Positions 1-9,069 of a stretch of 64,000 nucleotides of DNA are shown here, piece after piece. Source of the DNA: Pseudomonas fluorescens (GTDB taxonomy: Bacteria; Pseudomonadota; Gammaproteobacteria; Pseudomonadales; Pseudomonadaceae); NCBI RefSeq assembly GCF_902497625.1, contig NZ_CABVGX010000006.1, positions 1 through 64,000 on the forward strand. Reading direction: 5' to 3'. Under the pieces are notes generated by a model that had not been told where the DNA came from, searched no databases, and saw only the letters and a list, made by a program, of their open reading frames with translations. The position numbers and the translations under genes are program-made. Within the stretch, counting starts at the first letter, position 1. Every line of letters starts with the position of its first letter.

Positions 1-442
1 GCCGAGTGCTCAGTTCAGTGCGATCGCTCAGGGCCAGCCGCAAGCTGCGGTTATCCAGCACCAGACGGCGCAGGGCCAGCGCGCGGCGGACGCTGTCTAG
101 CAATGAGTCGCTGGCAAAGGGTTTTTCCAGAAAGTCATACGCCCCTGCGCGCATCGCCTGGACGGCCAGCGGCACATCGCCATGACCGGTAATCAACAGC
201 ACCGGCAGTTCCGGGTCTTGCGCATGCAGTTCGCTCAGCAGCTCAAGGCCATCCATGCCCGGCATGCGGATATCGCTAACCACCACCCCGGGCCAGTCGC
301 GCTCGAGCTGCGCCGCCAGGCCCTTGGCCTCGGCGAGCGGCAGGATCTTCAACCCGGCCAGATCCAGCGTCTGGCTCAACGCCTGGCGCAGATGCGGATC
401 ATCGTCGATCAAAACGACCTGAATGCGGTTATCGATGGTCAT
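1..442 (-). CDS. dctD: DctD-type sigma-54 response regulator, N-terminal part (cut by window edge)
   Basis: Response regulator that would act with the adjacent sensor kinase to activate sigma-54 promoters for C4-dicarboxylate uptake. About 147 residues are visible, covering the whole receiver domain: acidic pocket near residues 13-15, phospho-acceptor Asp57 in SDIRMPGMDG, and conserved Lys107 in DFLEKPF. The AAA+ and Fis-type HTH domains lie outside the window. The start ATG overlaps the kinase stop by 4 bp, so the two are translationally coupled. The neighbouring rfbC matches the order I recall around the P. aeruginosa dctBD locus, which favours DctD over paralogues such as AauR or MifR. Confidence 0.85.
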   Translation of the reverse strand, partial: MTIDNRIQVVLIDDDPHLRQALSQTLDLAGLKILPLAEAKGLAAQLERDWPGVVVSDIRMPGMDGLELLSELHAQDPELPVLLITGHGDVPLAVQAMRAGAYDFLEKPFASDSLLDSVRRALALRRLVLDNRSLRLALSDRTELSTR

Positions 443-2253
443 GCACTTCGGTCCTCGGACGGTTGCAGGCTGACGCCCGGCGCGCCTGCGCGCAATTTCA
501 GAGTGATCAGGGCGCCGCCGTCTTTATGATTGGCGAACGACAGTTCCCCGCCGAACGCGCGCATCAGGGTTTCGCAGATTGCCAACCCCAGGCCCAGGCC
601 TTGCGTGCGGGTTTTAGTGGTGTAAAACGGCTCGCTGGCACGCCCCAACGCCTCCATGCAAAAGCCCGGGCCATTGTCGCGAATGTACAGCGTCACGCCG
701 TCAACAGTGGACTGCGCGCTTAGCCAGAGTTTGCGGGGCGGGCCTTTTTCCGTCAGGGCGTCCAGCGCGTTCGCAAGCAAATTGCCAAGCACCTGCCGCA
801 AACGGGTCTCTCCCGCTTCGACCCACAACGCTGCGGCCGGCAGGTCGCGGATCAGCTCGACTTCCATGCTCCGTCGGCGTTTGGCCAGCAACGCCAGGGC
901 GTCGTCGAGCGCCGGTTGCAGGGCGACGCTTTCCGGAGCGTGACGATCGCGTCGGGCGAAGGCCCGCAGGTGCGCAATGATCGATGCCATGCGACCGGTC
1001 AGCTCGCTGATAAGTTTGAGGTTGCCCCGTGCATCGTCCGTGCGCTGGTGATCAAGCAGCACCTCGGCATTTTCCGCATAACTGCGAATCGCTGCCAGCG
1101 GCTGATTGAGTTCGTGGCTGATGCTCGCCGACATCGTGCCCAGCGCCGACAACTTGCCCGCCTGAACCAGGTCATCCTGAGCTCGGACGAGTTCCTGCTG
1201 GGCCTGTTCGCGCTCAAGCACTTCTTCCTTGAGGCGACGGTTGAGGCCTTCCAGGTCGCTGGTCCGCTCGGCGACCCTGCCTTCCAGTTCACGTCGGGCC
1301 TTGGCTTCGAAGGCGATACGTTCGAGGTAATGCCGGCGCCGCTGCATCATCAGGCCGAGCAAAAGCATCAGCACCAGCAAAGTCGCTCCGCCGATTGCCA
1401 CGACCGTACGTACCGGCCGGTCGATCAAGGTGCGGGGCGCAAGGATGCTGACGCTCCAGCCTGTTTCGTCAATCTGCTGGGTCTGGGTCAGCCAGGCGTT
1501 TGAGTTGAGATCCAACGGTTTCGGGTCGCGGGTCGGATAAGGCTGGATGGCAATGATCGCTTTGCGCTCTGCATCGCTCAGCAGACGGGTTGCCCGGAAT
1601 CGCCATTCCGGCCGGGAAGTGAGGATCACCACGCCGTTGTGGTCGGTCACCAGTAATTGTTCCGGGGTTTTGCCCCAGAGGCTTTCGGTGTGGTCGAGGT
1701 CAACCTTGACCACCAGCACGCCGACAATTTTTTCGCGGTCACGTACTGCCGCGGCAAAGAAGTAGCCGCGTTTGGCGGAGGTCGTTCCCAAGCCGAAGAA
1801 GCGCCCCAGGCGCCCGGCCATCGCTTCACTGAAATACGGGCGGAAAGCAAAGTTGCGCCCGACAAAACTGTCATGTTTGTCCCAGTTGGAAGCGGCCAGC
1901 GTCTTGCCCGTGGTGTCCATCAGGTACATGACTTCGGCGCCGGTCTGCGTACTGATGTTCTTCAGGAAACGGTTGGCGTTGCCTTGTGTCACGCCGTCGT
2001 CCGGCGCGGCCAGTGCAGCGCGCAGGGCGGGCAGATCGCCAACGATCTGCGGCAATACTTCATAACGGTGCAGGGTGCCCAACAGGTTGGCCACGTACAA
2101 GTCGAGCGTCTGGCGATTTTGCCCGGCCAGTTCGCTGCGATAATAACGCTCGGCCAAATGCTCCAGAGGCCACAGCAAAGGCGCCAGACACAGCGCGAGC
2201 AGGGCCAGGCTGCGCCAACGGGGTCTGCGGGGAAGGGTTGGAGTCATGAGCAT
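439..2253 (-). CDS. dctB: DctB-type C4-dicarboxylate sensor histidine kinase
   Basis: Membrane sensor kinase of 604 residues that phosphorylates DctD. One membrane segment lies near residues 12-31 and a second near 283-303. They bracket a periplasmic sensor of the double-Cache type, inferred from the layout and a region resembling DctB. A coiled coil follows (RVAERTSDLEGLNRRL), then the H-box with SHELNQPL (His near 381), the N box, and the G boxes DNGPGF and GLGLGLAI. The stop overlaps the start of dctD by 4 bp. Two start codons are available (residues 1 and 3); neither changes the annotation. Likely ligands are succinate, fumarate or malate, by family knowledge only. Confidence 0.85.
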   Translation of the reverse strand: MLMTPTLPRRPRWRSLALLALCLAPLLWPLEHLAERYYRSELAGQNRQTLDLYVANLLGTLHRYEVLPQIVGDLPALRAALAAPDDGVTQGNANRFLKNISTQTGAEVMYLMDTTGKTLAASNWDKHDSFVGRNFAFRPYFSEAMAGRLGRFFGLGTTSAKRGYFFAAAVRDREKIVGVLVVKVDLDHTESLWGKTPEQLLVTDHNGVVILTSRPEWRFRATRLLSDAERKAIIAIQPYPTRDPKPLDLNSNAWLTQTQQIDETGWSVSILAPRTLIDRPVRTVVAIGGATLLVLMLLLGLMMQRRRHYLERIAFEAKARRELEGRVAERTSDLEGLNRRLKEEVLEREQAQQELVRAQDDLVQAGKLSALGTMSASISHELNQPLAAIRSYAENAEVLLDHQRTDDARGNLKLISELTGRMASIIAHLRAFARRDRHAPESVALQPALDDALALLAKRRRSMEVELIRDLPAAALWVEAGETRLRQVLGNLLANALDALTEKGPPRKLWLSAQSTVDGVTLYIRDNGPGFCMEALGRASEPFYTTKTRTQGLGLGLAICETLMRAFGGELSFANHKDGGALITLKLRAGAPGVSLQPSEDRSA

Positions 2254-2352
2254 CGAGCGCCTTTGGGTACAGGCGCATTATGCCTAGGCTTGCGAGCGCA
2301 GTCTGCGCATCGTGGCCCAGGCATGGGTCGAGGTGAACATTCGCACAACGGT

Positions 2353-2898
2353 TCAGGAAAAGACGTCTGCGTCCTTGAAGAGCGTAGCCACTTGATCCTT
2401 GCCCGAGAGTTGCGGCGCTGCATCCAGTTGCCAATCGATCGCCAGATCGGGATCGTCCCAGCGAATGCTTCGCTCGGCGGAAGGCGTGTAGTAATCGGTG
2501 GTCTTGTAGAGAAACTCGGCGAAATCGCTCAGCACCACAAACCCATGGGCGAAACCTTCCGGTACCCACATCTGCCGATGGTTCTCGGCGGACAACCGCA
2601 CCGCGACCCACTGGCCGAAATGCGGCGAGCTGCGGCGAATATCCACCGCCACATCAAGTACTTCGCCAGCCGTCACTCGCACCAGCTTGCCTTGGGTGTT
2701 TTCCAATTGGTAATGCAGGCCGCGCAGCACGCCTTTCTGCGAGCGGGAATGGTTGTCCTGAACAAACTGCACGTCCAGTCCTGTCGCCTCTTTGAAAGAC
2801 CGGGCATTGAAGCTTTCATAAAAGAAGCCGCGCTCGTCGCCAAATACCTTGGGTTCAATGATCAGAACGCCGGGCAGGTCGGTCGGGACAACATTCAT
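2353..2898 (-). CDS. rfbC: dTDP-4-dehydrorhamnose 3,5-epimerase
   Basis: Cytoplasmic epimerase of the dTDP-L-rhamnose pathway (RmlC), needed for rhamnose in lipopolysaccharide or rhamnolipid. The 181 residues fit the family length. The cupin motifs are clear: FxDERGFFYESF, VQDNHSRSxKGVLRGLHYQ with catalytic His62, GEVLDVAVDIRRSSPxFGQW, and KTTDYY carrying the usual active-site Tyr. I chose the ATG at 2898 because GGAG lies about 7 bases upstream; a start five codons earlier would leave the ribosome site inside the gene. It is followed on the same strand by dctB about 100 bp away. The other rml genes are not in the window. Confidence 0.92.
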   Translation of the reverse strand: MNVVPTDLPGVLIIEPKVFGDERGFFYESFNARSFKEATGLDVQFVQDNHSRSQKGVLRGLHYQLENTQGKLVRVTAGEVLDVAVDIRRSSPHFGQWVAVRLSAENHRQMWVPEGFAHGFVVLSDFAEFLYKTTDYYTPSAERSIRWDDPDLAIDWQLDAAPQLSGKDQVATLFKDADVFS

Positions 2899-3178
2899 TT
2901 GGTTCTCCAGCAATAGACGTCAATGGGCGACATTCTTGCGCAAGGCGGCGGCCGAAGCGAGTACCGATGTTCAAGGCGAAGCTGGCTGGCGTGACTCGCG
3001 CCTGAAAATCGCCAGTTCGTTTGAGGAAGGCAATCCGAGATTCATGTAGGAAAGTTCGGACGGTGCGCAGTTGACCGCACGCAATACTCCTGGGCTTGTC
3101 CGCAAACGGTATAAGGTACTTGCGCATCGTCCATAGCAGTGGCGATATAGGCGCCTAACAAAATTCAGGGGTCGTTGT

Positions 3179-6091
3179 ATGCCGCTTGCCACGTTGATTC
3201 ATCGCGCCAGTTTGCCCGCCCCTCAAGTCTCGGAGGATCAGGCTTCTGCGCTGCTTGTCGAGCATTACGGGTTGCGCGCAGGGTTGCAGGCGCTTGGCAG
3301 TCAGCAGGACCTCAACTTCCGGGTCGACAGTGAGCAAGGCCGGTTCGTCCTGAAAATTTGCCGCGGTGATTATTCGGCACTGGAGCTGCAGGCCCAGCAT
3401 GCCGGGCTCAAGCATCTGGCGGAGCACTCCGGTGTGCCGGTGCCCAAGGTAATCCCCAGCAAAACCGGTGAGGATTTACTGACGCTGGTGGTCGCAGGCC
3501 AGGCCCTGCATGTGCGCCTGCTCGAATACATCGAGGGACAGTCACTGACGCATCTTGATCATCTACCCGCGTCGGTGGTGTCCGGTTTTGGACGGCTCTG
3601 CGGCGAGATGGATCTGGCGCTGGCCGATTTCGATCACGCCGGACTCGAACGCACTCTTCAGTGGGATGCTCGTCATGCCAATGCGTTGATCGCTCACCTG
3701 TTGCCGGTGATTGCTGATGACGAGCAGCGCGCAAAGATCGCCAACGTGGCGGATGAGACCAAGCGACACCTGCAACCGTTGATCGACAAGTTACCGGTGC
3801 AGGCCATTCACATGGACATCACTGATGACAACGTGGTTTGGCAGCGAGATGCGCAGCGCCATTGGCAACTGCAAGGTGTCATCGATTTTGGCGATCTGAT
3901 CCGCACCTGGCGTATTACCGATTTGTCGGTGACCTGCGCGGCATTGCTGCATCACGCGGCGGGGGATCCTTTTTATATCCTGCCGGCTGTTCGGGCGTAT
4001 CACTCGGTCAATCCTTTGCAACGTGAAGAGTTGCTCGCATTGTGGCCGTTGATTATTGCGCGGGCGGCGGTGCTGGTACTCAGTGGCGAACAGCAGGTCA
4101 GTATTGATCCGGGCAATGACTACAGCCGCGACAATCTGATTCACGAGTTGGAAATCTTCCGCGTTGCCACTTCGGTGCCGCTGGAGCTGATGCAGGCGGC
4201 TATTCTCAGCTCGGTTGGCCAGAGCCGGTCGAGCATTGATCTAGACGGTTTCGCGCCGATGCTGCCAAGCCTGGTGGGGCGCGAATTTGCCCTGATCGAT
4301 CTTGGTGTCCTCAGCGCGCATTTTGAGGCAGGTAATTGGGAGGAGCCGGGGATCGATCAGCGTCTGCTGAGCGAGGCGGCGGCAGCTCATGGCTTGGCAG
4401 CGAGTCGTTACGGTCAATACCGGTTGTCGCGCACTCGCCCGGACAGTGCCGGGGAGCCGGACACCTTTGCATTGCATGTCGAGTTGCGGGTGCCCCTTGG
4501 CACCGAAGTAGCCTCGCCGTTCGCCGGCGAGCTTCATCAACCGGCGCCAGGTGTGCTGCAACTGGATGGCCCTCAACTGAGTGTGCGGATGTCGGGCGTG
4601 ACGCCGTCGCTGCATGTGAACGCAACATTGGCTGCCGGCCAGGTATTGGGGACCGTCAGCGGACCTTTGACAGTGCAGCTGTGCCGCAGCCAGGTGCTGG
4701 ATTCGCCGTTGTTCTGCACGCCATCGCGCGCGGCGGCGTGGCAAGTGTTGTGTCCATCGCCCGCGATGTTGCTTGGGCTGGCCTGCGATGCCGAGCCGGA
4801 GCTCGATTCACAGACATTGCTGGCGCGTCGCGACGCCAGTTTTGCGCGTACCCAGAAGCATTATTACGTCGACCCGCCGCGCATCGAACGCGGCTGGCGC
4901 AATCACCTGATCGACATGCACGGCCGTTCTTACCTCGACATGCTCAACAATGTCGCGGTGCTCGGTCATGGCCATCCGCGCATGGCCGCCGTGGCCAGCC
5001 GGCAGTGGTCGCTACTCAACACAAATTCGCGGTTCAACTATGCAGCCGTCGCCGAATTTTCCGAGCGCTTGTTGAAGTTGTCGCCGGACTCCATGGACCG
5101 GGTGTTTCTGGTCAACAGCGGCAGCGAAGCCAATGACCTGGCGATCCGCCTGGCCTGGGCTTACAGCGGCGGACGCGACGTGGTCAGTGTGCTGGAGGCC
5201 TATCACGGCTGGACCGTGGGTGCGGATGCTGTTTCGACTTCGATTGCCGACAATCCCAAGGCCTTGAGCAGCCGCCCCGACTGGGTGCATCCGGTGCCCG
5301 CGCCGAATACCTATCGCGGTGAGTTTCGAGGCGCCGACTGCGCTGCGGACTACGTGCGAAGTGTCGAACACAACCTGGAAAAAATCACATCGCAAGGGCG
5401 GCGGCTCGCGGGGTTCATCTGCGAGCCGGTGTACGGCAATGCTGGCGGTATCTCGCTGCCGCCGGGCTATCTGAAGCAGGCTTATGCGCTGGTTCGCGCA
5501 CACGGTGGCGTGTGCATTGCCGACGAAGTCCAGGTCGGCTATGGCCGCATGGGCAATTTCTTCTGGGGATTTGAAGAGCAGGGGGTAGTGCCTGACATCA
5601 TCACGATGGCCAAGGGCATGGGCAATGGCCAGCCCTTGGGCGCGGTGATCACTCGCCGGGAAATCGCCGAAGCGCTGGAGGCCGAGGGTTACTTTTTCTC
5701 TTCGGCAGGGGGTAGCCCGGTCAGTTGCCAGATCGGCATGGCGGTGCTCGATGTAATGGAGGAGGAAAAACTTTGGGAAAACGCCCAAGTGGTCGGCGGT
5801 TATTTCAAAGAGCGTCTTGAAGCGCTGATCGATATTCATCCGCTGGTGGGCGCAGTGCACGGCTCCGGTTTCTATCTGGGCGTCGAGTTGATCCGCAACC
5901 GCGAGACGCTGGAGCCGGCGACAGAAGAGACCACGGCGTTGTGTGACCGGCTTCGGGATCTGGGGATTTTCATGCAGCCGACGGGGGATTACCTGAACGT
6001 CCTGAAGATCAAGCCACCGATGGTGACCTCGCGTAGAAGTGTGGATTTCTTTGTCGATATGTTGGCGAAAGTGTTGGCCGAAGGTCTGTAG
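3179..6091 (+). CDS. Three-domain fusion: APH-type kinase, beta domain, class III aminotransferase/phospho-lyase
   Basis: A 970-residue cytoplasmic protein. Residues 1 to about 330 form an aminoglycoside-phosphotransferase-like kinase with HMDITDDN (catalytic Asp213, Asn218) and the metal-binding VIDFGD (Asp236). Residues about 390-520 look like a small beta domain (TEVASPFAGELHQ), similar to M23 or biotinyl-like folds. Residues about 540-970 are a fold-type I class III PLP enzyme with HPRMAAVASRQ, GSEANDLAIRLA and the PLP lysine 812 in MAKGMGNGQPLG. Related pairs in animals phosphorylate hydroxylysine or ethanolamine and then remove the phosphate and amine. The true substrate is unknown here; the downstream aguBA genes suggest amine catabolism. 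The start follows AGGGG. Confidence 0.85.
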   Translation: MPLATLIHRASLPAPQVSEDQASALLVEHYGLRAGLQALGSQQDLNFRVDSEQGRFVLKICRGDYSALELQAQHAGLKHLAEHSGVPVPKVIPSKTGEDLLTLVVAGQALHVRLLEYIEGQSLTHLDHLPASVVSGFGRLCGEMDLALADFDHAGLERTLQWDARHANALIAHLLPVIADDEQRAKIANVADETKRHLQPLIDKLPVQAIHMDITDDNVVWQRDAQRHWQLQGVIDFGDLIRTWRITDLSVTCAALLHHAAGDPFYILPAVRAYHSVNPLQREELLALWPLIIARAAVLVLSGEQQVSIDPGNDYSRDNLIHELEIFRVATSVPLELMQAAILSSVGQSRSSIDLDGFAPMLPSLVGREFALIDLGVLSAHFEAGNWEEPGIDQRLLSEAAAAHGLAASRYGQYRLSRTRPDSAGEPDTFALHVELRVPLGTEVASPFAGELHQPAPGVLQLDGPQLSVRMSGVTPSLHVNATLAAGQVLGTVSGPLTVQLCRSQVLDSPLFCTPSRAAAWQVLCPSPAMLLGLACDAEPELDSQTLLARRDASFARTQKHYYVDPPRIERGWRNHLIDMHGRSYLDMLNNVAVLGHGHPRMAAVASRQWSLLNTNSRFNYAAVAEFSERLLKLSPDSMDRVFLVNSGSEANDLAIRLAWAYSGGRDVVSVLEAYHGWTVGADAVSTSIADNPKALSSRPDWVHPVPAPNTYRGEFRGADCAADYVRSVEHNLEKITSQGRRLAGFICEPVYGNAGGISLPPGYLKQAYALVRAHGGVCIADEVQVGYGRMGNFFWGFEEQGVVPDIITMAKGMGNGQPLGAVITRREIAEALEAEGYFFSSAGGSPVSCQIGMAVLDVMEEEKLWENAQVVGGYFKERLEALIDIHPLVGAVHGSGFYLGVELIRNRETLEPATEETTALCDRLRDLGIFMQPTGDYLNVLKIKPPMVTSRRSVDFFVDMLAKVLAEGL

Positions 6092-6125
6092 CACCAGTCA
6101 AAGGGCAATATTCGCAGATTTATAT

Positions 6126-6191
6126 CGGCAAATATTGCCGCTGATTTGGTCTTAAAGTGGAGTAATCTCTTTTAAAGCCGATTTTTATCGG
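6126..6191. promoter_or_regulatory. Two inverted repeats in the promoter region of aguB
   Basis: The 195-bp space before aguB holds CGGCAA ATA TTGCCG (6126-6140) and CCGAT TTTT ATCGG (6178-6191), both perfect. The area is AT-rich compared with its neighbours. These are plausible operator sites for an agmatine-type regulator, but no regulator gene lies nearby, so the assignment is inference. Confidence 0.4.
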
Positions 6192-6286
6192 TTATAAAGT
6201 CGCCATTGCTCACTGGCGATTGACTGCTGGTGCGCCCTTCACCGGTCGACGACTATCGACCCATCAGCACTGCCCGGAGATGATTC

Positions 6287-7165
6287 ATGAGCCGTATCGT
6301 AACCGTCGCCGCCACCCAGATGGCCTGTTCCTGGGACCTCGAAGCGAATATTGAAACTGCCGAGAGGCTGGTTCGCGAAGCCGCATCCAAAGGCGCGCAG
6401 ATCATCCTGATTCAGGAGCTGTTCGAGGCGCCCTATTTCTGCCAGAAGCCCAATCCGGACTACTTGCAGCTGGCGACGACAGTGGACGACAACGTCGCCA
6501 TCAAGCATTTCCAGAAGGTCGCGAAGGAACTGCAAGTGGTTCTGCCGATCAGCTTTTACGAGCTGGCGGGCCGCGCACGTTTCAACAGCATCGCGATCAT
6601 TGATGCCGACGGTTCCAACCTCGGGATTTATCGTAAAAGCCACATTCCGGACGGTCCTGGCTATCACGAGAAGTACTACTTCAATCCAGGGGATACCGGC
6701 TTCAAAGTGTGGAACACCCGTTATGCAAAAATCGGCGTGGGCATCTGCTGGGATCAGTGGTTTCCGGAGTGCGCGCGGAGCATGGCGTTACTGGGCGCGG
6801 AGATTCTGTTGTACCCGACCGCCATCGGCAGCGAGCCCCACGACAAGACCATTTCTTCCCGTGACCATTGGCAACGTGTGCAACAGGGCCATGCCGGTGC
6901 CAACCTGATGCCATTGATCGCCAGCAATCGCATCGGTAACGAAGAGCAGGACGGCTACGACATCACGTTTTATGGCTCCTCGTTCATCGCCAATCAGTTC
7001 GGCGAGAAGGTTCAAGAGTTGAATGAGACCGAAGAAGGCGTATTGATTCACCGTTTTGATCTTGATGAATTGGAGCACATCCGCAGTGCATGGGGCTCGT
7101 TCCGTGACCGTCGCCCCAACCTGTATGGCACACTGAAGACCCTCGACGGTTCCCTGGAGTCCTGA
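6287..7165 (+). CDS. aguB: N-carbamoylputrescine amidase
   Basis: Nitrilase-superfamily enzyme that hydrolyses N-carbamoylputrescine to putrescine, CO2 and ammonia, the second step of agmatine breakdown. The length of 292 residues matches AguB. The catalytic triad is visible: Glu44 in [11 protein letters not shown], Lys117 in [12 protein letters not shown], and Cys154 in [15 protein letters not shown]. It sits only 4 bp ahead of aguA, so the two form an operon. A ribosome site (CGGAG) precedes the ATG. The fused kinase/aminotransferase gene lies 195 bp upstream on the same strand and may share the role. Confidence 0.95.
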   Translation: MSRIVTVAATQMACSWDLEANIETAERLVREAASKGAQIILIQELFEAPYFCQKPNPDYLQLATTVDDNVAIKHFQKVAKELQVVLPISFYELAGRARFNSIAIIDADGSNLGIYRKSHIPDGPGYHEKYYFNPGDTGFKVWNTRYAKIGVGICWDQWFPECARSMALLGAEILLYPTAIGSEPHDKTISSRDHWQRVQQGHAGANLMPLIASNRIGNEEQDGYDITFYGSSFIANQFGEKVQELNETEEGVLIHRFDLDELEHIRSAWGSFRDRRPNLYGTLKTLDGSLES

Positions 7166-7169
7166 TCGC

Positions 7170-8276
7170 ATGACCACTTTGAACAGCACCCCTCGCGCTG
7201 ATGGCTTTTACATGCCGGCCGAGTGGGCGCCGCAAACCCAGACCTGGATGATCTGGCCGGAGCGCCCGGACAACTGGCGCCTGGGCGGCAAACCGGCGCA
7301 AGCCGCACATGTTGCGGTGGCAAAAGCCATCGCGCGTTTCGAACCTGTGACCGTGGCGGTGTCCGCCAGCCAGTACGAAAACGCCCGCGCTCGTCTCGAC
7401 GTGCCGAATATCCGGGTGGTCGAAATGTCCAGCGACGACGCCTGGGTCCGCGACACGGGGCCGACGTTTGTGATCAACCACAATGGCGAAGTCCGCGGCG
7501 TGAACTGGGATTTCAACTCGTGGGGTGGTTTTGACGGCGGCCTGTATTCGCCCTGGAATCGAGATTCGCAAGTCGGCGGCAAGATCCTCGAGATCGAACG
7601 CAGCCAGCGCTATCGCACCGAGGGCTTCGTGCTCGAAGGCGGATCGATTCACGTCGATGGCGAAGGAACGCTGATTACCACCGAGGAATGCCTGCTTAAT
7701 CGCAATCGTAATCCGCACATGAACCGCGCGGAAATCGAAGCAGTGCTCAGCGCGAATCTGGCTGTGGATAAAATCATCTGGCTGCCGGACGGTCTGTTCA
7801 ACGACGAAACTGATGGTCATGTGGATAACTTCTGCTGCTACGTGCGTCCGGGCGAAGTGTTGCTGGCCTGGACCGATGATCCGCAAGATCCCAACTACCC
7901 GCGTTGCCAGGCGGCAATGAAAGTGCTGGAAGGCAGCACTGACGCCAAGGGTCGCCCATTCATAGTGCACAAGATGCCGATTCCGGGGCCGCTCTACGCG
8001 ACCGAAGAGGAGTGCGCCGGTGTCGATCCGGTAGACGGCACGCAAGAGCGCAATCCAAGTGTGCGTCTGGCCGGGTCATACGTGAACTTCCTGATCGTCA
8101 ACGGCGGAGTCATCGCGCCGAGTTTCAACGATCCATTAGACGCCTCGGCCAAGGAAATCCTGCAGAACCTGTTTCCACAGCATGAAGTAGTAATGGTGCC
8201 AGGGCGTGAGCTGTTACTGGGCGGCGGCAATATTCACTGTCTTACCCAACAACAACCTGCTCCGCACAAGGAATGA
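7170..8276 (+). CDS. aguA: Agmatine deiminase
   Basis: Converts agmatine to N-carbamoylputrescine and ammonia in the cytoplasm, providing the substrate for AguB. The 368 residues match the family. Guanidine-modifying-enzyme motifs are present: [31 protein letters not shown], and the C-terminal [13 protein letters not shown] with the nucleophile Cys357. It is coupled to aguB and followed by a strong terminator. Together the two genes would let the cell use agmatine as a carbon and nitrogen source and make putrescine. Confidence 0.96.
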   Translation: MTTLNSTPRADGFYMPAEWAPQTQTWMIWPERPDNWRLGGKPAQAAHVAVAKAIARFEPVTVAVSASQYENARARLDVPNIRVVEMSSDDAWVRDTGPTFVINHNGEVRGVNWDFNSWGGFDGGLYSPWNRDSQVGGKILEIERSQRYRTEGFVLEGGSIHVDGEGTLITTEECLLNRNRNPHMNRAEIEAVLSANLAVDKIIWLPDGLFNDETDGHVDNFCCYVRPGEVLLAWTDDPQDPNYPRCQAAMKVLEGSTDAKGRPFIVHKMPIPGPLYATEEECAGVDPVDGTQERNPSVRLAGSYVNFLIVNGGVIAPSFNDPLDASAKEILQNLFPQHEVVMVPGRELLLGGGNIHCLTQQQPAPHKE

Positions 8277-8347
8277 GTGCCGTCGTAACAGCTTGAGCGG
8301 ATTAAGAAAATTCGCGATGCAGCAGGTTTCCTACGAAAGATGAATGA

Positions 8348-8380
8348 AACCCGCAGCCCGTCAGGACTGCGGGTTTTTTT
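8348..8380 (+). terminator. Rho-independent terminator after aguA
   Basis: Nine-base perfect arms AACCCGCAG and CTGCGGGTT are followed by a run of T. It closes the aguBA transcript about 70 bp after the aguA stop. Confidence 0.9.
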
Positions 8381-8519
8381 GTACTCGCCAGCTGTCGCTG
8401 GCGCTGCTTTGGCACAGCTCTTGTATCGGTCATACCGTGAAACAGGTAAGGCAGAGAACTACGTTGTACTGTCATAAACCTTGGATAAGTTAGCCGCTCA
8501 CAACCCAGGAGAGCGCGAA

Positions 8520-8732
8520 ATGAACGCCGAAGTAAATGTGATGGGCGAGCGGGCGTTGCATCCCCTGGCAGTGAACAACGAATCGCTCCAGGTACTGGCG
8601 CACTGGTTGAAGTCCAATGGAACGCGACAGATCAGGAAACCTGATCCGCGCCGGATGATCATCGAGCGCTATCCCGCTGGTTTATTCAGCGAAGCTGAAC
8701 TGGATGCGTTGCGGGATGTGATGGAAGGATAA
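8520..8732 (+). CDS. Small conserved-looking protein of unknown function
   Basis: A 70-residue soluble protein, with no signal or membrane segment. The start is chosen at 8520 because AGGAGAG lies about 7 bases upstream; a start 13 codons earlier has none. The C-terminal half is charged and helical (SEAELDALRDVMEG), with a basic middle (RQIRKPDPRRMIIERYP). It stands alone between two terminators, so it is probably its own transcription unit. I do not recognise a family. Good ribosome site, core-like codon use and a following terminator support it as a real gene. Confidence 0.7.
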   Translation: MNAEVNVMGERALHPLAVNNESLQVLAHWLKSNGTRQIRKPDPRRMIIERYPAGLFSEAELDALRDVMEG

Positions 8733-8756
8733 GAACCACCAACGGATTGATAAAAG

Positions 8757-8784
8757 CGCTGCCTGGATGGCGGCGTTTTTTTTT
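8757..8784 (+). terminator. Rho-independent terminator after the 70-residue gene
   Basis: CGCTGCC pairs with GGCGGCG (one G-U pair) around a TGGAT loop and is followed by nine T. Confidence 0.75.
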
Positions 8785-8871
8785 GCGAAGTGGATATGCA
8801 CGCAACATTCAGGCGAACCGGCAGCAGCATTTCTTAGACGATTTCGACCTATTCTCAGACGATTCATGAAA

Positions 8872-8901
8872 TTGACATAGAGCAAAAGCCACAGCTACGA
8901 T
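8872..8901 (+). promoter_or_regulatory. Sigma-70-like promoter upstream of the porin gene
   Basis: TTGACA at 8872 and TACGAT at 8896 are separated by 18 bp. The predicted start near 8908 lies before the hairpin at 8942-8988, so the promoter may serve a short RNA, the porin gene, or both. Confidence 0.45.
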
Positions 8902-8907
8902 TCGCCC

Positions 8908-8985
8908 CAACGCCTGTGGCGAACCGCCATGTCTCAAAAAATAATAAAAAGGCCCGCCACGATTGCTCGTGCGCGGGCCTTTATT
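8908..8985 (+). ncRNA. Candidate small RNA ending in a strong hairpin
   Basis: The predicted transcript from the TTGACA/TACGAT promoter would end at the hairpin about 75 nt later, before the porin ribosome site. It contains a small upstream hairpin-capable GC stretch and no convincing gene. Existence is inferred only from promoter and terminator spacing. Confidence 0.25.
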
Positions 8986-8988
8986 ATT
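8942..8988. terminator. Bidirectional hairpin terminator
   Basis: AAAGGCCCGC (8948) pairs with GCGGGCCTTT (8973), and A/T-rich runs flank both sides, so it could work in either direction. Confidence 0.75.
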
Positions 8989-9069
8989 TCTGAATGAAAA
9001 AAGAGTGCGATAGCGCCGTTTCAGCCGTTCACCGCAGCGCGTATCAACCCGTAATAAGGAAAAGAATAA

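Noticed and set aside
1657..2916. 419-codon frame opposite dctB and rfbC
   Set aside because: It crosses two well-supported genes on the other strand and encodes no recognisable domain.
5012..6094. 360-codon frame opposite the aminotransferase domain
   Set aside because: Typical antisense frame in GC-rich coding DNA.
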